A DNA stretch of 64,000 nt from Berberis thunbergii (Eukaryota; Streptophyta; Magnoliopsida; Ranunculales; Berberidaceae), in contig QNQO01008305.1 in the NCBI GenBank assembly GCA_003290165.1, positions 248,001 to 312,000 of the forward strand. Direction: 5' to 3'. Shown piece by piece: positions 46,708-58,118 of this stretch (positions are counted from its first letter, which is position 1; each line of letters starts with the position of its first letter). The position numbers and the translations under genes were made by a program. Under the pieces are notes generated by a model. It was not told where the DNA came from. It searched no databases and worked only from the letters and a program-made list of their open reading frames with translations.

Positions 46708-48500
46708 AATAAATAGATTAATTTAACCTAATTTTAATAACTGCAAGTGCACAGTGTCTAACTGGTAGACAAGGGCAACTACAGGTCGATCCCACAAGGA
46801 CTGTGGTTGCAATTAAATTTCAGAGTTTATTTAAACTAATTTAAATTGGGGTTACAACAATTAAAATATCTAAACTAAAAATCAAATTAAAAACAAAATA
46901 AAAAGTTTTAAAGAATATGAGAAGGGAAATCAAGGCATTGACTCCACCACAGGTTCTTTGAGATTTGTGTAATCAAAAATATTGTTTTCAAGATTTAACA
47001 TGACTAACCTAAAGATTAATCTAAGTTCGCAATTGATTTCAGCAAAGGTATAAACCCCTAGCATTGCGTGTCTTCTTACGGCACACACAATCATAGGTTT
47101 ATTTTAACTAATCCTAAACCCCTAGCATTGCGTGTCTTCTTACGGCACACACAATCACAGATTCAGATTAATTGATTAAATCAGGCTTTGAATTTCAATA
47201 AAGGGTACTTCTAAGTATCGACTAATCTAGCTAATTAATCAGGATATAATCGGTGAAAGCAAATTATTGAGAATCAATAATCAAATGTGTTTAACGTTCA
47301 AGCATAAAGAAAATAATAAATTTAAATACAACAAACTCTAGGAAACCCTGTGGTTTCATCTTAGCCTTGGCGAAGGGTTTAGCTGATCATGGTAGCGGTA
47401 TTCATCTCCTCGTGATGTGGTAGGCCGCAACTCATCTCTGCACGGATGCGAATTCCGAGAAAAGAGCTGCTAATGGCACTGTGGTGGCTCTTAGGGAAAT
47501 CGGGGAGCTAATAACAGCCACTCCTTTCTCTCCCGATTTGAACAGAGAGGAGACGGGAAACCCGGCGGGAATGCAGGCGCGTTGATGGAGGTCCTGCTTG
47601 GGCGTGCGGGCGTGTGTCCGGGACTGACCGGCGTTGGGTGGTGACTGGTATACACAGGGAGACCGAGACGAAGAGAGAACAGAGAGGAGAGGAGCAGGGG
47701 CGATTCTCTGTCGCGAGGTCTGTTTCGCGGCAGTGATGGCGGTGGTTGCTCGGTTGATAGTGGTGATGAAGGAGCAGAAAGAGAGAAGTGGAGGAGGGAG
47801 AGACCATGGAGAAGAGAGGAAAACAAGGAGGCCGAGAGATGGGAGAAACAGGGGCGATTCTCTGTTTCACCTCTGTTCTGTTTCGCGGCTGTGGTGGTCG
47901 TTGCGATTCTAGTGGCGAGGTTGCTGGAAGGTGGATGGCGGCGGTGAGGATGACGGAACAGAGAGAGGGAAGGTAGATGGTGGCGACTGTGGGTGTGCGA
48001 AACAGGGTGTAAGGAGGTGGTAGTGGTGGCTGTGTGGACGAGAGAGATATGACAAGATGAAGGGTGATGGCACTGCCGGCTCTCTATCGAGCGAGGATTG
48101 CCGGCAGGGTGGATTCGTGTGATGGCTGGAAAAGAGAGGAAGGGAGAAGGAACGTGGAAAACGAGAGAGGACATTTCTCTAAGATGGGGGAGCTAAATAG
48201 GGTTCTCCTATTATCTTGGGCTTGGGTTTTTAGGTTAGCATTTTGGGTTTGGGCTTAGGTTAAGTTAGGTGGACCTAGGTTTATTAGGGTTAGGTTTAGA
48301 TATGTGTCAATCTACTTTGTACCATCGCTAGAATCAATCAATTGGCATTCCTTAAATTGTCGCATCAATACGATTTCATCGTTCACCGCTCAAATTCCTA
48401 CAAAGACATGAAAACGAAATAATTATTATAAAATATAATAATCGAAACACTAACATATATAAATTAATGGATATATTATGTAATAATTATGTGAATATCA
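46708..48500 (-). repeat. 5' LTR of the 6.2 kb element
   Basis: Near-identical partner of 42291-44102, including the GC-rich island. Its inner end stops at aataaatagattaattt and runs into unrelated sequence, so the last bases of U5 and the primer site were deleted. Confidence 0.9.
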
Positions 48501-48505
48501 CCTAC

Positions 48506-49133
48506 ATCACTTCAAAATTCAAATTATGTTTTAGTCCCTTGACCTGATTGACTAAATCATGATAATAAATATCGAGAGAAACAAGTCTTGGTCAACATGT
48601 CAAATAGTCGAAACATAATTTGAAGTATGAAAGTTAGATGGTTAATGAAGTCAACGTGGTCTTGAGACCCATACTCTACTAACTTGGACAAACTTAGGAG
48701 TCATTACCCATTCTCTAAACTGGTACAAATTATGGGACCCAAAATCTAAATAACCCTTATTGTAATCCAATTACTAGTCTCAGATATTTTTCTTGAAGTC
48801 AAATAACTATTAAATTTCTTTTCCAAGTACTTGGGCAAAAATAAAACAATTATAATTTCTTTGAGGACATGGGTGTTCCGTTGTTGGCTCAGTTCGTAGA
48901 CTATGGATAACACTCCAACTATGGTATGCTAGTTTAAGAGGATGTATAAGAAAATATATAGATGTAGTATCCAAGTATTCTTTACCATGGTTTTAATTGA
49001 AGACTTCTTTGTAGTAATGGACGATCCCAAAGGTATTTTACAATGCTCTCTTCACATAAAATATTTTTTGTTTCCATGGAATCCCTTTATTTTGTTTTAT
49101 TTTATTGTTAACACTAAAATATTACATTCCAAA
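48506..49133. other. Intergenic or decayed repeat, no gene seen
   Basis: Continuation of the sequence into which the 6.2 kb element inserted. An imperfect inverted repeat, caaattatgttt/aaacataatttg, lies at about 48519-48625. No protein motif. Confidence 0.45.
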
Positions 49134-49142
49134 TAAGGCTTT

Positions 49143-49245
49143 GTTAAATGACACCACCAGTTATGCTGAAGAACACCACAACCCCAATTTTATTTAAATT
49201 TACTAAAGGACACCACCACTATATACATGCAAAAAAAAAAATTCT
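49143..49245 (+). repeat. Left terminal inverted repeat of the MULE
   Basis: Holds two ggacaccaccac-type motifs (at about 49150 and 49207) and gaagaacaccacaacccc. Pairs with about 57180-57241. Confidence 0.6.
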
Positions 49246-50439
49246 CCCAAATCTAGTGATGATAGAAACCCCAATCGCAAGGACTCTTCCCTTCCCACAC
49301 TTCCCCTCCAAATCTCGCTGGAACGACGAACGTCGGTCCCTTGGCACGTCTTCATCTTTTCTTTCTCTCTCTTATACCTTTTCATCTTGTATATGCCCCT
49401 TTTCTACTGCTTCATCCTCTCTTTCCACTTGAGGAAACGAACCCAACTCGCAGGGCCTATCTTCCCTCCCAAGCTTGCGGACGACCCCAAACACTGGTGT
49501 TTATCCCTCTCTTCTACGTTTTCATCGCCTCTCTCCCTCTCTTCTACATTTTCATCTTCGTCTGGAGGGGTTTGGCAGAAGTTTATATCTAGAAATAGAT
49601 GAGCTTAGTTAAATTGATGTTGGTAGGCTTGAAGATGATAATGGTGGAGTTGAGAGTCAGCATTATGCTCTATTTATAGGAGTAAATGAAGATGATGGAC
49701 ATTTTTAAGAGGAAGAACAACCCACTCCACTTGAGGTACACTTTCAACTTGAGATGAGCTTGCATGGGTATTTTTGTTGTTGTTGTGATTATTGTAATAT
49801 CATATTTAATTTTCTTTTTCATTTATATTTGAAGCAACATTGTTATTTTTAGGGTTAGTTCTTAATATTTGAACCCTAAACTTGTTTATTAATGTTTTTA
49901 AGGTTAGTCTGATCGTTGCTGTTGTTATATTGTGCATAGGATATTATCGTCAATCTAATACATTTCAAGATACCTTCAAATAATGGTGATAACTCGGATA
50001 TACTTAAAGCGTATTTGGAAGATACCAACCTTCTAGAGGTAATTATTTCTTTAATCATTTTATTCATTCCCTTTCTTAATATATGATTATAATAATAATT
50101 TTTTATTTACTTAATGTAAAAGGATGATGATGTTGACACGAATGAGAAATGAGCACTGGAAGAGGTAGTCGATGATGGTGACTTATTTATTACATAAGAG
50201 GTAAGGTTAATTCTTGTAGGCATGCCATTCTTGTCTAGTCCTGTTTCACAAGTTCATTGATTTTAGTAACAATAGTAACAAGTTTATTAGTGTTCCTAAC
50301 ATGAGTATGCATTATTTTTTGTAGGTATTCCCATCGAGATCCTCGTTGATAGTTTGGTGTCCAAGTGTTGGTAGGGATAATAGCATGGTTCTGATTATCA
50401 CTAAATCGTAACCCGCTGATCACTGACGTAAATGAAGGA

Positions 50440-51960
50440 TCCACCTGGGATGTGAGGGGGGCGGGAAGCTCAAGAAAAATCAAAAAGAAAAATTGGAGGC
50501 TGATCGATCAACTAGTACGTACAAATAAGTGTGGGTGCCAATTTTAGTTAAGAGGGGTGCCACAAGGTAGCTATCGTTGGAAGCTTCAAGTGACATGTGG
50601 AACCCACAATCATCTCCGATCAAAATCTCTTCTTGGCCATTCCATTCTTGGCAAACTCAACGAAACAAAAATCGAATATTTGTAAAACATGTCAATGTCG
50701 GGTGTAGCCCCTCGCTACATATTTTTCAATTTGAAGGAGATGTTTTCCAACAATGTGCATATTTGAAGACTCCTTACAATGTCATTCATCAGCTAAAGAC
50801 ACTCTAACTGAAAGGCATGACAATTTTGCACCACACAATGCACTTGTTGAGCGAGAATGGTTATATTGAGTGGCATATAATCGACGATCCGACTAGCATC
50901 ACAAATATTTTTTGGTCGCATCCCGAGTCAATTCAACTAGAAAAGTGTTTCCCATTGGTGATGCTTATGGATTGCACCTACAAAACCAATAGCTATGAGA
51001 TGCTGCTATTTGAGGTTGTGGGTGTCACATCGACCGACAATACTTTCAATGTTGGTTGTTGTTTGATGTCATCTGAAAATTAAGAGTCGTACACCTAGGC
51101 ATTGGAAAAACTACTGGGGATGATTGAGCCAAACAACTTGCCAACGGTGTTTGTGACTGACATACAGAGCTTGGTATGATCAAAGTCATTGAGTGAGTCT
51201 TCCCCGAAGCAAGGAGATTGTTGTGCAGGTGGCACGTAAATACAAATGTCGAAAAGAATTGGAAAAAATACTTTGAGGACAATGAGGGGTGGAACAAATT
51301 TATAGAATTTTTCTTGGATTTATATAGATCAACTAGAGATCAAGAATGAAACAAGGGAATTGTTGAGTTCGAGAAAAGATGGGCATCACATCCCAAGTGT
51401 TTGGACTATTTGCAGACAGTTTGGTATCCACATAAGGAGTAATTTGTAAATGCATGAACCGACACTTTCATGCATTTTGGCCAACAGACAACCAATCTCG
51501 TTGAAGGTGCACACTCCAGGTTAAAGACAATGTTTCAAAATTTTCCAAAACACATTTTATAATGTATAAACAAATCCAACTTATAGATATTGAAGTGTCC
51601 TTTAGAAAAAAGTCTGAAATAGCAAATGTCACCTTTATTTGGAAAACTTCATCGGTTTGTGTCGCACAAGGCTCTTAAATTGATGTTATCAGAAATTTGT
51701 GGGTTTGAAGCTTAACTTGTGGGCAACGACCAACCAAGTCAAGTGTCGATGTGTCATTTGAACCACTCATGGGTTGCCTTGTGCTCATGAAATGACACAA
51801 TATCTCATTCATATAGGACAACTTTCATTGTCTATCTTACACAACATTGGATGCAACTTGGCAATCCTATTCGTGCAAGTGCAGATGTGATTATAGACTC
51901 AGTGGTCGACGCCGTTTAGTAAAGTTTTTTTAATCCACTTCTGATCAGCAGTTCGTGTTG
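50440..51960 (+). pseudogene. MULE transposase with FAR1-type zinc domain and SWIM finger, degenerate
   Basis: The N-terminal FAR1-like zinc region reads VTCGTHNH then LLGHSILGKLNE at about 50589-50670. The MULE domain starts near 50817 (HHTMHLLSENGYIEWH) and carries FPLVMLMDCTYKTNSYEM. The first catalytic Asp is in MDCT (50970-50972), the second in FVTD (51159-51161) and the Glu in NLVEGAHSRLK (51503-51505), so all three DDE positions survive. Between them ARRLLCRWHV (about 51210-51235) is also clear. A SWIM zinc finger, CRCVI*TTHGLPCAHE, follows at about 51743-51792 with a TGA in the middle. Many stops and frameshifts show it is no longer functional. It would have cut the element ends. Confidence 0.85.
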
Positions 51961-52019
51961 AAGATGAGGTTTTTAGAGTAGAGTTGCCCTAGGTCAAGTG
52001 TCATGATGGAACCATCTAA

Positions 52020-52650
52020 ACTTGTTAAGGCCAAGGGGGGCCTAAAAAAAGAAATTGTCCAAGCATGAGAAGTTCACGAAAAGGGACCCGTTTTGTCATG
52101 AGCACGCCAAGACACAAAAGGAGCTTAGAAGTCAAAAAAGTGTTTCTAAGCCAAAACAGAAGGCAGAAAAGTGGAAAACTATGTTTATGAAGCAAATTCT
52201 TTTGTGGATACGGGATTATGTTGAGGATATTCAGAATGTAATCGTTGATGGCCATTATAGATTCAGATGCATAGGAAATTTCCTAGGTTACGATGAGAAT
52301 AGTGGTTGGAATTAAGTCAGAAATGAGCTATTAATAGAGCTAGAAACTAACCATGATTTGTGTCTTCGAATGTGGAATGGGGGTGGGGTGAAGATTGTGA
52401 AGGATGTTTTGACAACTCTAGAAGGCATTGTATGAATTACACGTCGAAACTAGTTGATTCAACCAGATATGTTAGAGCTAGGGGCAAACCGTATGGTTGT
52501 GTATTTTGTGTATTATGGGAACCAAAACACTACATGTTTTTCCATATGTTCAGCTGTTGTCAAACCTGAACGACACATGAGCATGTTTCATGACACACCT
52601 TGCCCAGAGTTCCCACTTCATCTTGCTTCATATGACACCAAAACCGCCAT
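52020..52650 (+). pseudogene. OTU-like cysteine protease domain at the MULE transposase C-terminus, catalytic Cys lost
   Basis: After a basic linker containing KRDPFCHEHAKTQKELRSQK, the reading gives YVEDIQNVIVDGHYRFRCIG then FLGYDE and, after a stop, VRNELLIELETNHD (about 52206-52352). In OTU-tailed plant MULE proteins this is Y-EDI-DV-GDGHCGFR, with the Cys as nucleophile. Here the codon is TAT (Tyr), about 52252-52254, and the next Gly is Arg. A later block with PDMLELGANRMVVYFVYY matches the PDMG-LIA-RYNVV segment. The downstream catalytic-His block (N-HFVQV type) is not found. Several stops are present. Confidence 0.75.
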
Positions 52651-54218
52651 TCCCTTGGACAGTTTTGACTTGGCCCTCTCGCATGTTTCCAGAAGCAGTA
52701 TTATGGAAAAGTCTGTTTGATGGCCAGCTCCAGATAGGTGACGTGATGGTTAACAAGTACAATGCATCCAAATCTAAGAAGATGTCATTCACATTATTGA
52801 TTGATTCACATTTTGTAACTTTTTGCACATTTTGTAAATGACATGTATACATATGATGATCTAGTCATAAAAGAAGTCACCGTTTTTGTATTTATAGATG
52901 ACTTGTACTTTATGATCATTAAATGTCAACAAATTATATTTTACATTTCATGATATGTTTTTTGTTTGTATTTATGGATGACTAGTTATATAAATGATTT
53001 ATATCATGGTAATGATTACAAAGTTAACTGATAATCAATTACACATGACAACTTTGATCAACAAACCCAAAAAATAAGACACACAAAGTTTAAATTCAAT
53101 GATTGCAACGCATGATCAACTGCAAAAACTGTAACAACAATTGCAAATGCCATTGCAAAGAAAACAACAAAAACCGCATAATAATTTGTGTTATAGACCT
53201 GACTCGCATATGTAGCAGCTCGTGTGACTAGAAAATATGTAATCATAGAATAATATGTAATCGTTAGTGTAATTTCTATCCATTTGCAGAGATTCCTGCG
53301 AAAAGGGAAGTCTTACTCACAGGAACCTCTGCGGATGGACAGAAATCAAACTCTATCCATTTTTTGGTTTTTTGTGTTTGATTTTTTTTTCCAATTCCTA
53401 TAGTTTAGATACACTCTTGGAATATTTGATTTATTGGAAACCCGAGTTTCTATGTATGCATATTGAGAAAGACAAAATAGGGATTTTGCAATAAATCAAA
53501 TATGCTAAGAGTGTTGACCTATAGGTCGCCCAGTTGATAGGTTATGGGATCCTTAAAAACCCAGCTTGCCTTCCAATATATATATGCTAAGAGTGTATCT
53601 AAACCGTAGGAATTGAAAAAAAAATCAAAAAAAAAAAAACCATAAAATGGACAGTGTGATTTCTGTCCTTTTGCAAAGGATCCTGCAATTGGGACTTTTC
53701 TACTCGCAAAAGCCTCTGCGAAAGGATAGAAATCAGATACATTAGTAGCAATTTAATTTGCGAGTTCTTATTTTGAAGTCGCACTTGTCGCTGTTATAGA
53801 TAGTCAGATCAGTAATGCAACCATTTCTGCGATTATTGTTGTTTTCATCACAGCAGCTTCTGCGATTAGACAATTAGTTTTCGCAATGGTTCCTACATTT
53901 GTAGTCATAAAATTTTGTTTTCATTGAATTTTGACTTTATATCCAATTTTTTGGGTTGATTAATAAAATTTATTATGTTTAATTGAATTACAGTTAACTT
54001 TGTAACCATTACAGTGATATAAACCATACATAATTACTATCCTTTATCATAATTGTGAAATCATAATTCGTTTCATAAACGTATGATCATTACATTTCAT
54101 TACAAAGTTTACAACAATCAAAATTGTATAGATTACATCCTCGTAGTTTTTTTCCGAGGTTGAGTTGAAGTGATATTTTCATGTCTTTTCTTGGTTTTGT
54201 ACTCACTTTTTCTACCAA

Positions 54219-56140
54219 CTAGGACTTTTCAATGTCACCACCCCTTCCTCTTCCACCACCACCATCACCCTTTTCTCTACCAGCACCACTAGCACCACCA
54301 CCACCATCACCTATTCTCGTACCTCTACCTCTACCACCAACACCAACACCACCACTGCCATCACCCATTCCTCTACCACCAGAAGCACTAGTACACCATC
54401 ACCCCTTCCTCTACCATAAGGAGCACAAGCACCAACACCGCCATCATCCCTTCCTCTACCACCACCTGCAGCACCACCACTTGGACCATTTTGTTGCTCT
54501 TTTTCTTGTCTATGAATGTGACATGCGCAGTTTATCTTAACAAGTCACCTACTTTCTTTTGCATCATGAGCAATACAACCTTATCAACATTCCCACCTTT
54601 TTCAATAGAGACGTCCACCAACTTAAGAGTCTCATCAACTAACTTGTTTTGCAATGACAACATTGATCTTAGCAAAAACAATTAAATTTTGTATTTCAAG
54701 TGTTTGCAGATTTGTTAAAGTATAGATCAATTACCCGACTATGCGATATGAACAATTGATTTCTTTAGGGATATGGATAGACGGATGGCTAATGTGATGA
54801 AACCACGCCAAGTAGTCTTTGTTGCAATCTCAAGGAAGCTTCATTGGTGCACCTTAATTTTCAATTGACACGAAATGATTCTACCAAGTTGCAGCGAACG
54901 ACCTATATTATTTGTTGCAATCTCAAGGAAGCTTCATTGGTGTTTCCCTGAATAGTTATGGCCAGTTGACCTATATTCTTCATTTTAGCTTGAATGAAGA
55001 GATTTGGAATGACCTGTATCCTTCCCATCTGTCTCATCACTCGATCTGGGTGATAGGGTTCTTCGACGTCGGGGCATAACAAGCGGCCTTGGAACCATGT
55101 AATGCTATAAAGTGGATTTCTTCGCTTGGATTTCACATAAGGGTGTAAAATTACCTAACAATACAAACATGAAGTTATTAAATTATGAAAGAAAAATGAA
55201 AACAACTATCTGAGATGAAACATGAATTTAAATGACTAAATTTTACCTCTTCAGGAGACATGTCATCGAGATGCTCCATAAGAGTCGTGATTTCTTTTGT
55301 TACGACCTACTGAGTTGGGGGCAATCCCACTTAGCCATGGTGGGACATGACCGATACGAAGCTCGGGCAATACCTAAAGCCTAAAGTGATCGTATATCCA
55401 ATATTAAGAAATAAACAACACATCAATATATTAATTCAATATCTAAAACACTAAAAGGAATTAATTGAACAACAAAGTCAAAATATACCTCTAAAAGAGG
55501 CAAATATTCAGATATTTGTTTGGTATCCACTCGGCTAGCATTACCCATTTGACGATATAAAAAAGGCCAAAGTACTAACTCCCCATGCGAACTTCTCAAC
55601 GTCATTCACCTTCGTCAGCAACTTCAAATTTTCATGCGAACCCTTGTTCCACTCTTATCAGTAAAGATAATCATGCCCAAAAGAAATAACAAGTAACTCC
55701 TAGCAGTTTGTTTCTTTTGAAGAAAATGAGTTCTACTCACTTTTCCACAACAATGCTCTTTAATAAATTTCATCTCCACGAAACTAAAATTCTTCTGAAC
55801 ATGATTTTGTGCTTCACTCTTTTGAATCCCCAAACCATTCACCAACAGTTGCACACATTTGTCTGCCTTCATTTTATTTTTTCACCATAACTGGCTTACC
55901 AACAATCGGCAACTGATTGATACGATAGACGTTATCAATGGTGATGGTCATTTGTGAAATGTGTTGGTCTAAGGTTGCCAACACTCAACAAAAGCACAAA
56001 TGGTCACTCTATCGACATGATCCTTAAAATGGTCGATCAAGGGTCGCAGATCATTCTTATAGACCATTGAAATTACTTCTCTCAGCTCCTCACTCAATTT
56101 TCAAACTATAAAATTCTAATATTTATGCCGACATCTAAAC
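54219..56140 (-). pseudogene. Plant mobile domain (PMD) gene, transposon-associated, degenerate
   Basis: Read on the - strand from about 56100: DNVYRINQLPIVGKPVM (about 55890-55945, after frame breaks), SYLLFLLGMIIFTDKSGTRV (about 55640-55700), WPFLYRQMGNASRVDTKQIS (about 55510-55570), MEHLDDMSPEE with a GT donor (about 55250), and PYHPDRVMRQMGRIQ (about 55015-55070). These are successive conserved blocks of PMD proteins (aminotransferase-like plant mobile domain). The C-terminus (54222-54480) is Gly/Arg/Asp-rich with RGRG motifs and ends in TAG at 54219-54221; one frame shift splits it. PMD proteins occur both as host genes and as transposon passengers; its place inside the MULE ends argues for the latter. 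Confidence 0.8.
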
Positions 56141-56149
56141 TTGCCTCGT

Positions 56150-57180
56150 TCCTAAATACAACAAACAATAAGAAAAACTAGTCAGTGTCCAAATAATAGA
56201 AAAACAATAAGTACTGCATATTTGAAGAATTTAAAAAATATTATAATTTTCTCCTCACCAGTCCAAATGGACCGAGAAACATGACCATCATATTCCTCTA
56301 ATATGGAGCCATCTTTGGGACTATCAGGATACGAAACTGTCATGTTCTTCATCTTCATGAACTAGGTTCGACAGAAATAATTGTTCCTCTTGATTTTGAA
56401 CCTCCTCATTTCCCTCACTTTCATTTTGACCCTCCTCATCCCCCTCACCCTCCTCATCCCCTTCACCTCTTCCGCTTCCACAACCTCATGTGCAACACCC
56501 TCACCAACCACATCATGTTGACTTTGCGATAGAAATAGGAGTGTCGCACATCATCCAAGTCAATAAAATTATTCCCCATTTCATCTTCTTTCTCACTTCG
56601 TTCTTGCATTTTTTTCTTCTATATATTTTTTTATTTTTTATTGCAATGACCTTTTCAATGACGCTATCATTGGTCGTCTTTCAGCTGGATGATCCCCAAT
56701 ACCACCACCAACCAAAGAAGACGCAATGTCTTTTTTGTCTTTTACCATATTAATCATTTAAAACAAAATGATACAACTAAAACAAAAATAAGACATGGAG
56801 ATTTAAAGTTTCAAAATAGAAATTTAGAGTTTACCTGATTTCGTGGTTTGGTCGAATGCCATAGACGAACTCCCACAACAACAATTGAACAAAAAGAAGT
56901 AAATAAGACGACCACGCAGCAAATCGCCACTAAATCGCAGAGAATCAGACACCAATACAACCCCAAATCTCAACAAACACCTTGTCCGACACAAATTGCA
57001 GAAACACACCAAAAAATGCCCTAGTTTTGTATCGCACAATGAGAGTAGAAGAAAGAGCAGAGAGTAGAGGGAAAGAGCAGAGAGTAAACGGATAATGAGG
57101 GCGGGAAGAGGGTGCAAAGTTCAATTTTGGGAGAGGAATGAGTTCGTTTCGTGAGAGAGAAGGAGAAAAATTCAATTTTT
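56150..57180. other. MULE interior, no further gene identified
   Basis: Sequence between the PMD gene and the right end. A CCTCAT/CACCCTC-rich segment at about 56390-56490 is low complexity. Open stretches at 56824-57117 and 56945-57175 (- strand) overlap and show no known motif. A promoter for the PMD gene would lie here. Confidence 0.45.
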
Positions 57181-57241
57181 TTAGGGGTTAAAGTTTATAT
57201 TGGTGGTGTTCTTAAAAAAAGGTGGTGTTGTCCTAATAAAG
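57180..57241 (-). repeat. Right terminal inverted repeat of the MULE
   Basis: tggtggtgttctta and aggtggtgttgtcc correspond inversely to the left-end motifs. Confidence 0.6.
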
Positions 57242-57250
57242 TAAGGCACT

Positions 57251-57996
57251 GCTGCCTTCGAAAAATTGTCCAACACACTCTGGGGAGGAAAAATCATGCT
57301 ACCTTAGCTGGGCTTACAGCTTTACAGACAAGACTGTTGGAGCACCTTTGTTTTTTGGACATTAACTTGGTCAATTCTGTTGTACACGACACAGTCGTCT
57401 GTGCAGGCTATCTATACAGTCCAAAAACTTTTAAGCTCTATATACGCTGCAGGATTGGATGACCTTCTTTGGCACAAATTATGTCATGCGTATCACTGGA
57501 CTTGTCACAACACCAAGTTTTATCTTAATTTTCTTTTCGCATCCCTTGCGGATAATCCAAGTAGCTATAAAAGCAGGTACAGGGCTTTAACAAAAAAAAA
57601 GGTACAGGGAAGGAAACGAATACAAGGTTTGGGGGCAAGCTTAGCTTCCATTTCAAAGAAACCGCTGTCAAAACTCTTGTATAGTAAAGATCCACAAGAG
57701 CTTATCTATTATTCTTTGGCCTCTAATATTTCCCCTACAATAGTCTTTTGCTGTTGGGCCCATGGCAGTAAATATGACATAAGAAGTAATGCATTTACCT
57801 GTAGCCTGATGGTCTCTTAATAGTCCAATGTGTAGCAGGTAATATAAGAATAACCCACTGCATCAACAAGCAAGGCAAAGGTAATCTGATATGAAGAGCA
57901 TGAGACGGAAAAGGTAAAACAATTTGGAGTTGAGATTTTACAGTAAGGTACACGTTTCAACTATTTTTTTCCCAACAAATTTATTTGAAAAGTACA
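57251..57996. other. 3' flank of the BRICK1 gene, including its 3' UTR
   Basis: On the - strand this lies directly after the BRICK1 stop, so the part nearest 57997 should be 3' UTR. A 9 bp direct repeat, ggtacaggg (57573-57581 and 57601-57609), brackets a short ctttaac plus nine-A stretch, like a tiny truncated retroposon. A 146-codon ORF on the + strand (57380-57820) has no recognisable motif and lies antisense to this flank. Confidence 0.45.
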
Positions 57997-58118
57997 TCAA
58001 GTAAATAGAGAAGGATTGGCCGATGCAGTACCCACTTGAACTTCCATAAGCTCCAGACGTCGCTCCAATGTATCCAGTTTCTCATTGAGAGATGCCAATT
58101 TACTTTTTGTAGTAGCCT
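57997..58118 (-). CDS. BRK1: BRICK1 (HSPC300 homologue), last exon
   Basis: After a TTTCAG acceptor (AG at 58119-58120) the exon reads ATTKSKLASLNEKLDTLERR, LELMEVQVGTASANPSLFT and stops with TGA at 57997-57999. The first two bases complete a Glu codon split by the intron. This is the C-terminal coiled coil of plant BRICK1, the smallest subunit of the SCAR/WAVE complex, which activates ARP2/3-driven actin nucleation and shapes epidermal cells. The whole protein is about 85 residues in plants, so this exon supplies nearly half. It is fully open with no odd substitution. The upstream exon(s) encoding the MAKAGGITNAV start were not found up to 64000. They must lie beyond the copia element at 60555 onward, or have been lost. 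Confidence 0.92.

Larger units (their letters stand above)
42291..48500 (-). mobile_element. 6.2 kb LTR retrotransposon with 1.8 kb LTRs and non-coding interior
   Basis: Perfect CCTAC duplications lie at 42286-42290 and 48501-48505. On the - strand the ends are TGATATTCACAT and CTGCATCA. The 3' LTR is 42291-44102; the 5' LTR is 46708-48500 and lacks about 20 bases of its inner end plus the primer site. A strong purine tract, TATAGGTTTGGGGGTATT on the - strand (44103-44120), fixes the orientation. A second tract of the same kind, GGTTTAGGTTTGGGGGTG (45884-45903), lies inside. No gag or pol motif was found in the 2.6 kb interior, so it is a LARD-like, non-autonomous derivative. Such long LTRs with a GGTTTGGGGGTG tract are seen in large plant Ty3/gypsy elements. 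Confidence 0.85.
49143..57241 (+). mobile_element. Mutator-like element (MULE), about 8.1 kb, with transposase-OTU and plant mobile domain genes
   Basis: The two ends are diverged inverted repeats: left gttaaatgacaccaccag then gaagaacaccaca; right, read inward, ctttattaggacaacaccac then aagaacaccacc. A candidate 9 bp duplication is taaggcttt (49134-49142) and taaggcact (57242-57250), 7 of 9 identical; exact ends are uncertain by a few bases. Inside, a FAR1/MULE-type transposase with an OTU-like tail runs on the + strand (about 50440-52650) and a plant mobile domain gene on the - strand (54219-56140). MULEs with plant mobile domain genes are known in angiosperms. Confidence 0.75.

Noticed and set aside
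54232..54540. Pro-rich ORF on the + strand (102 codons)
   Set aside because: Complement of the Gly/Arg-rich C-terminus of the PMD gene on the - strand.
57380..57820. 146-codon ORF on the + strand
   Set aside because: No family, signal or domain seen; it lies antisense to the presumed BRICK1 3' UTR and contains an A-run insertion. Not excluded, but not supported as a gene.
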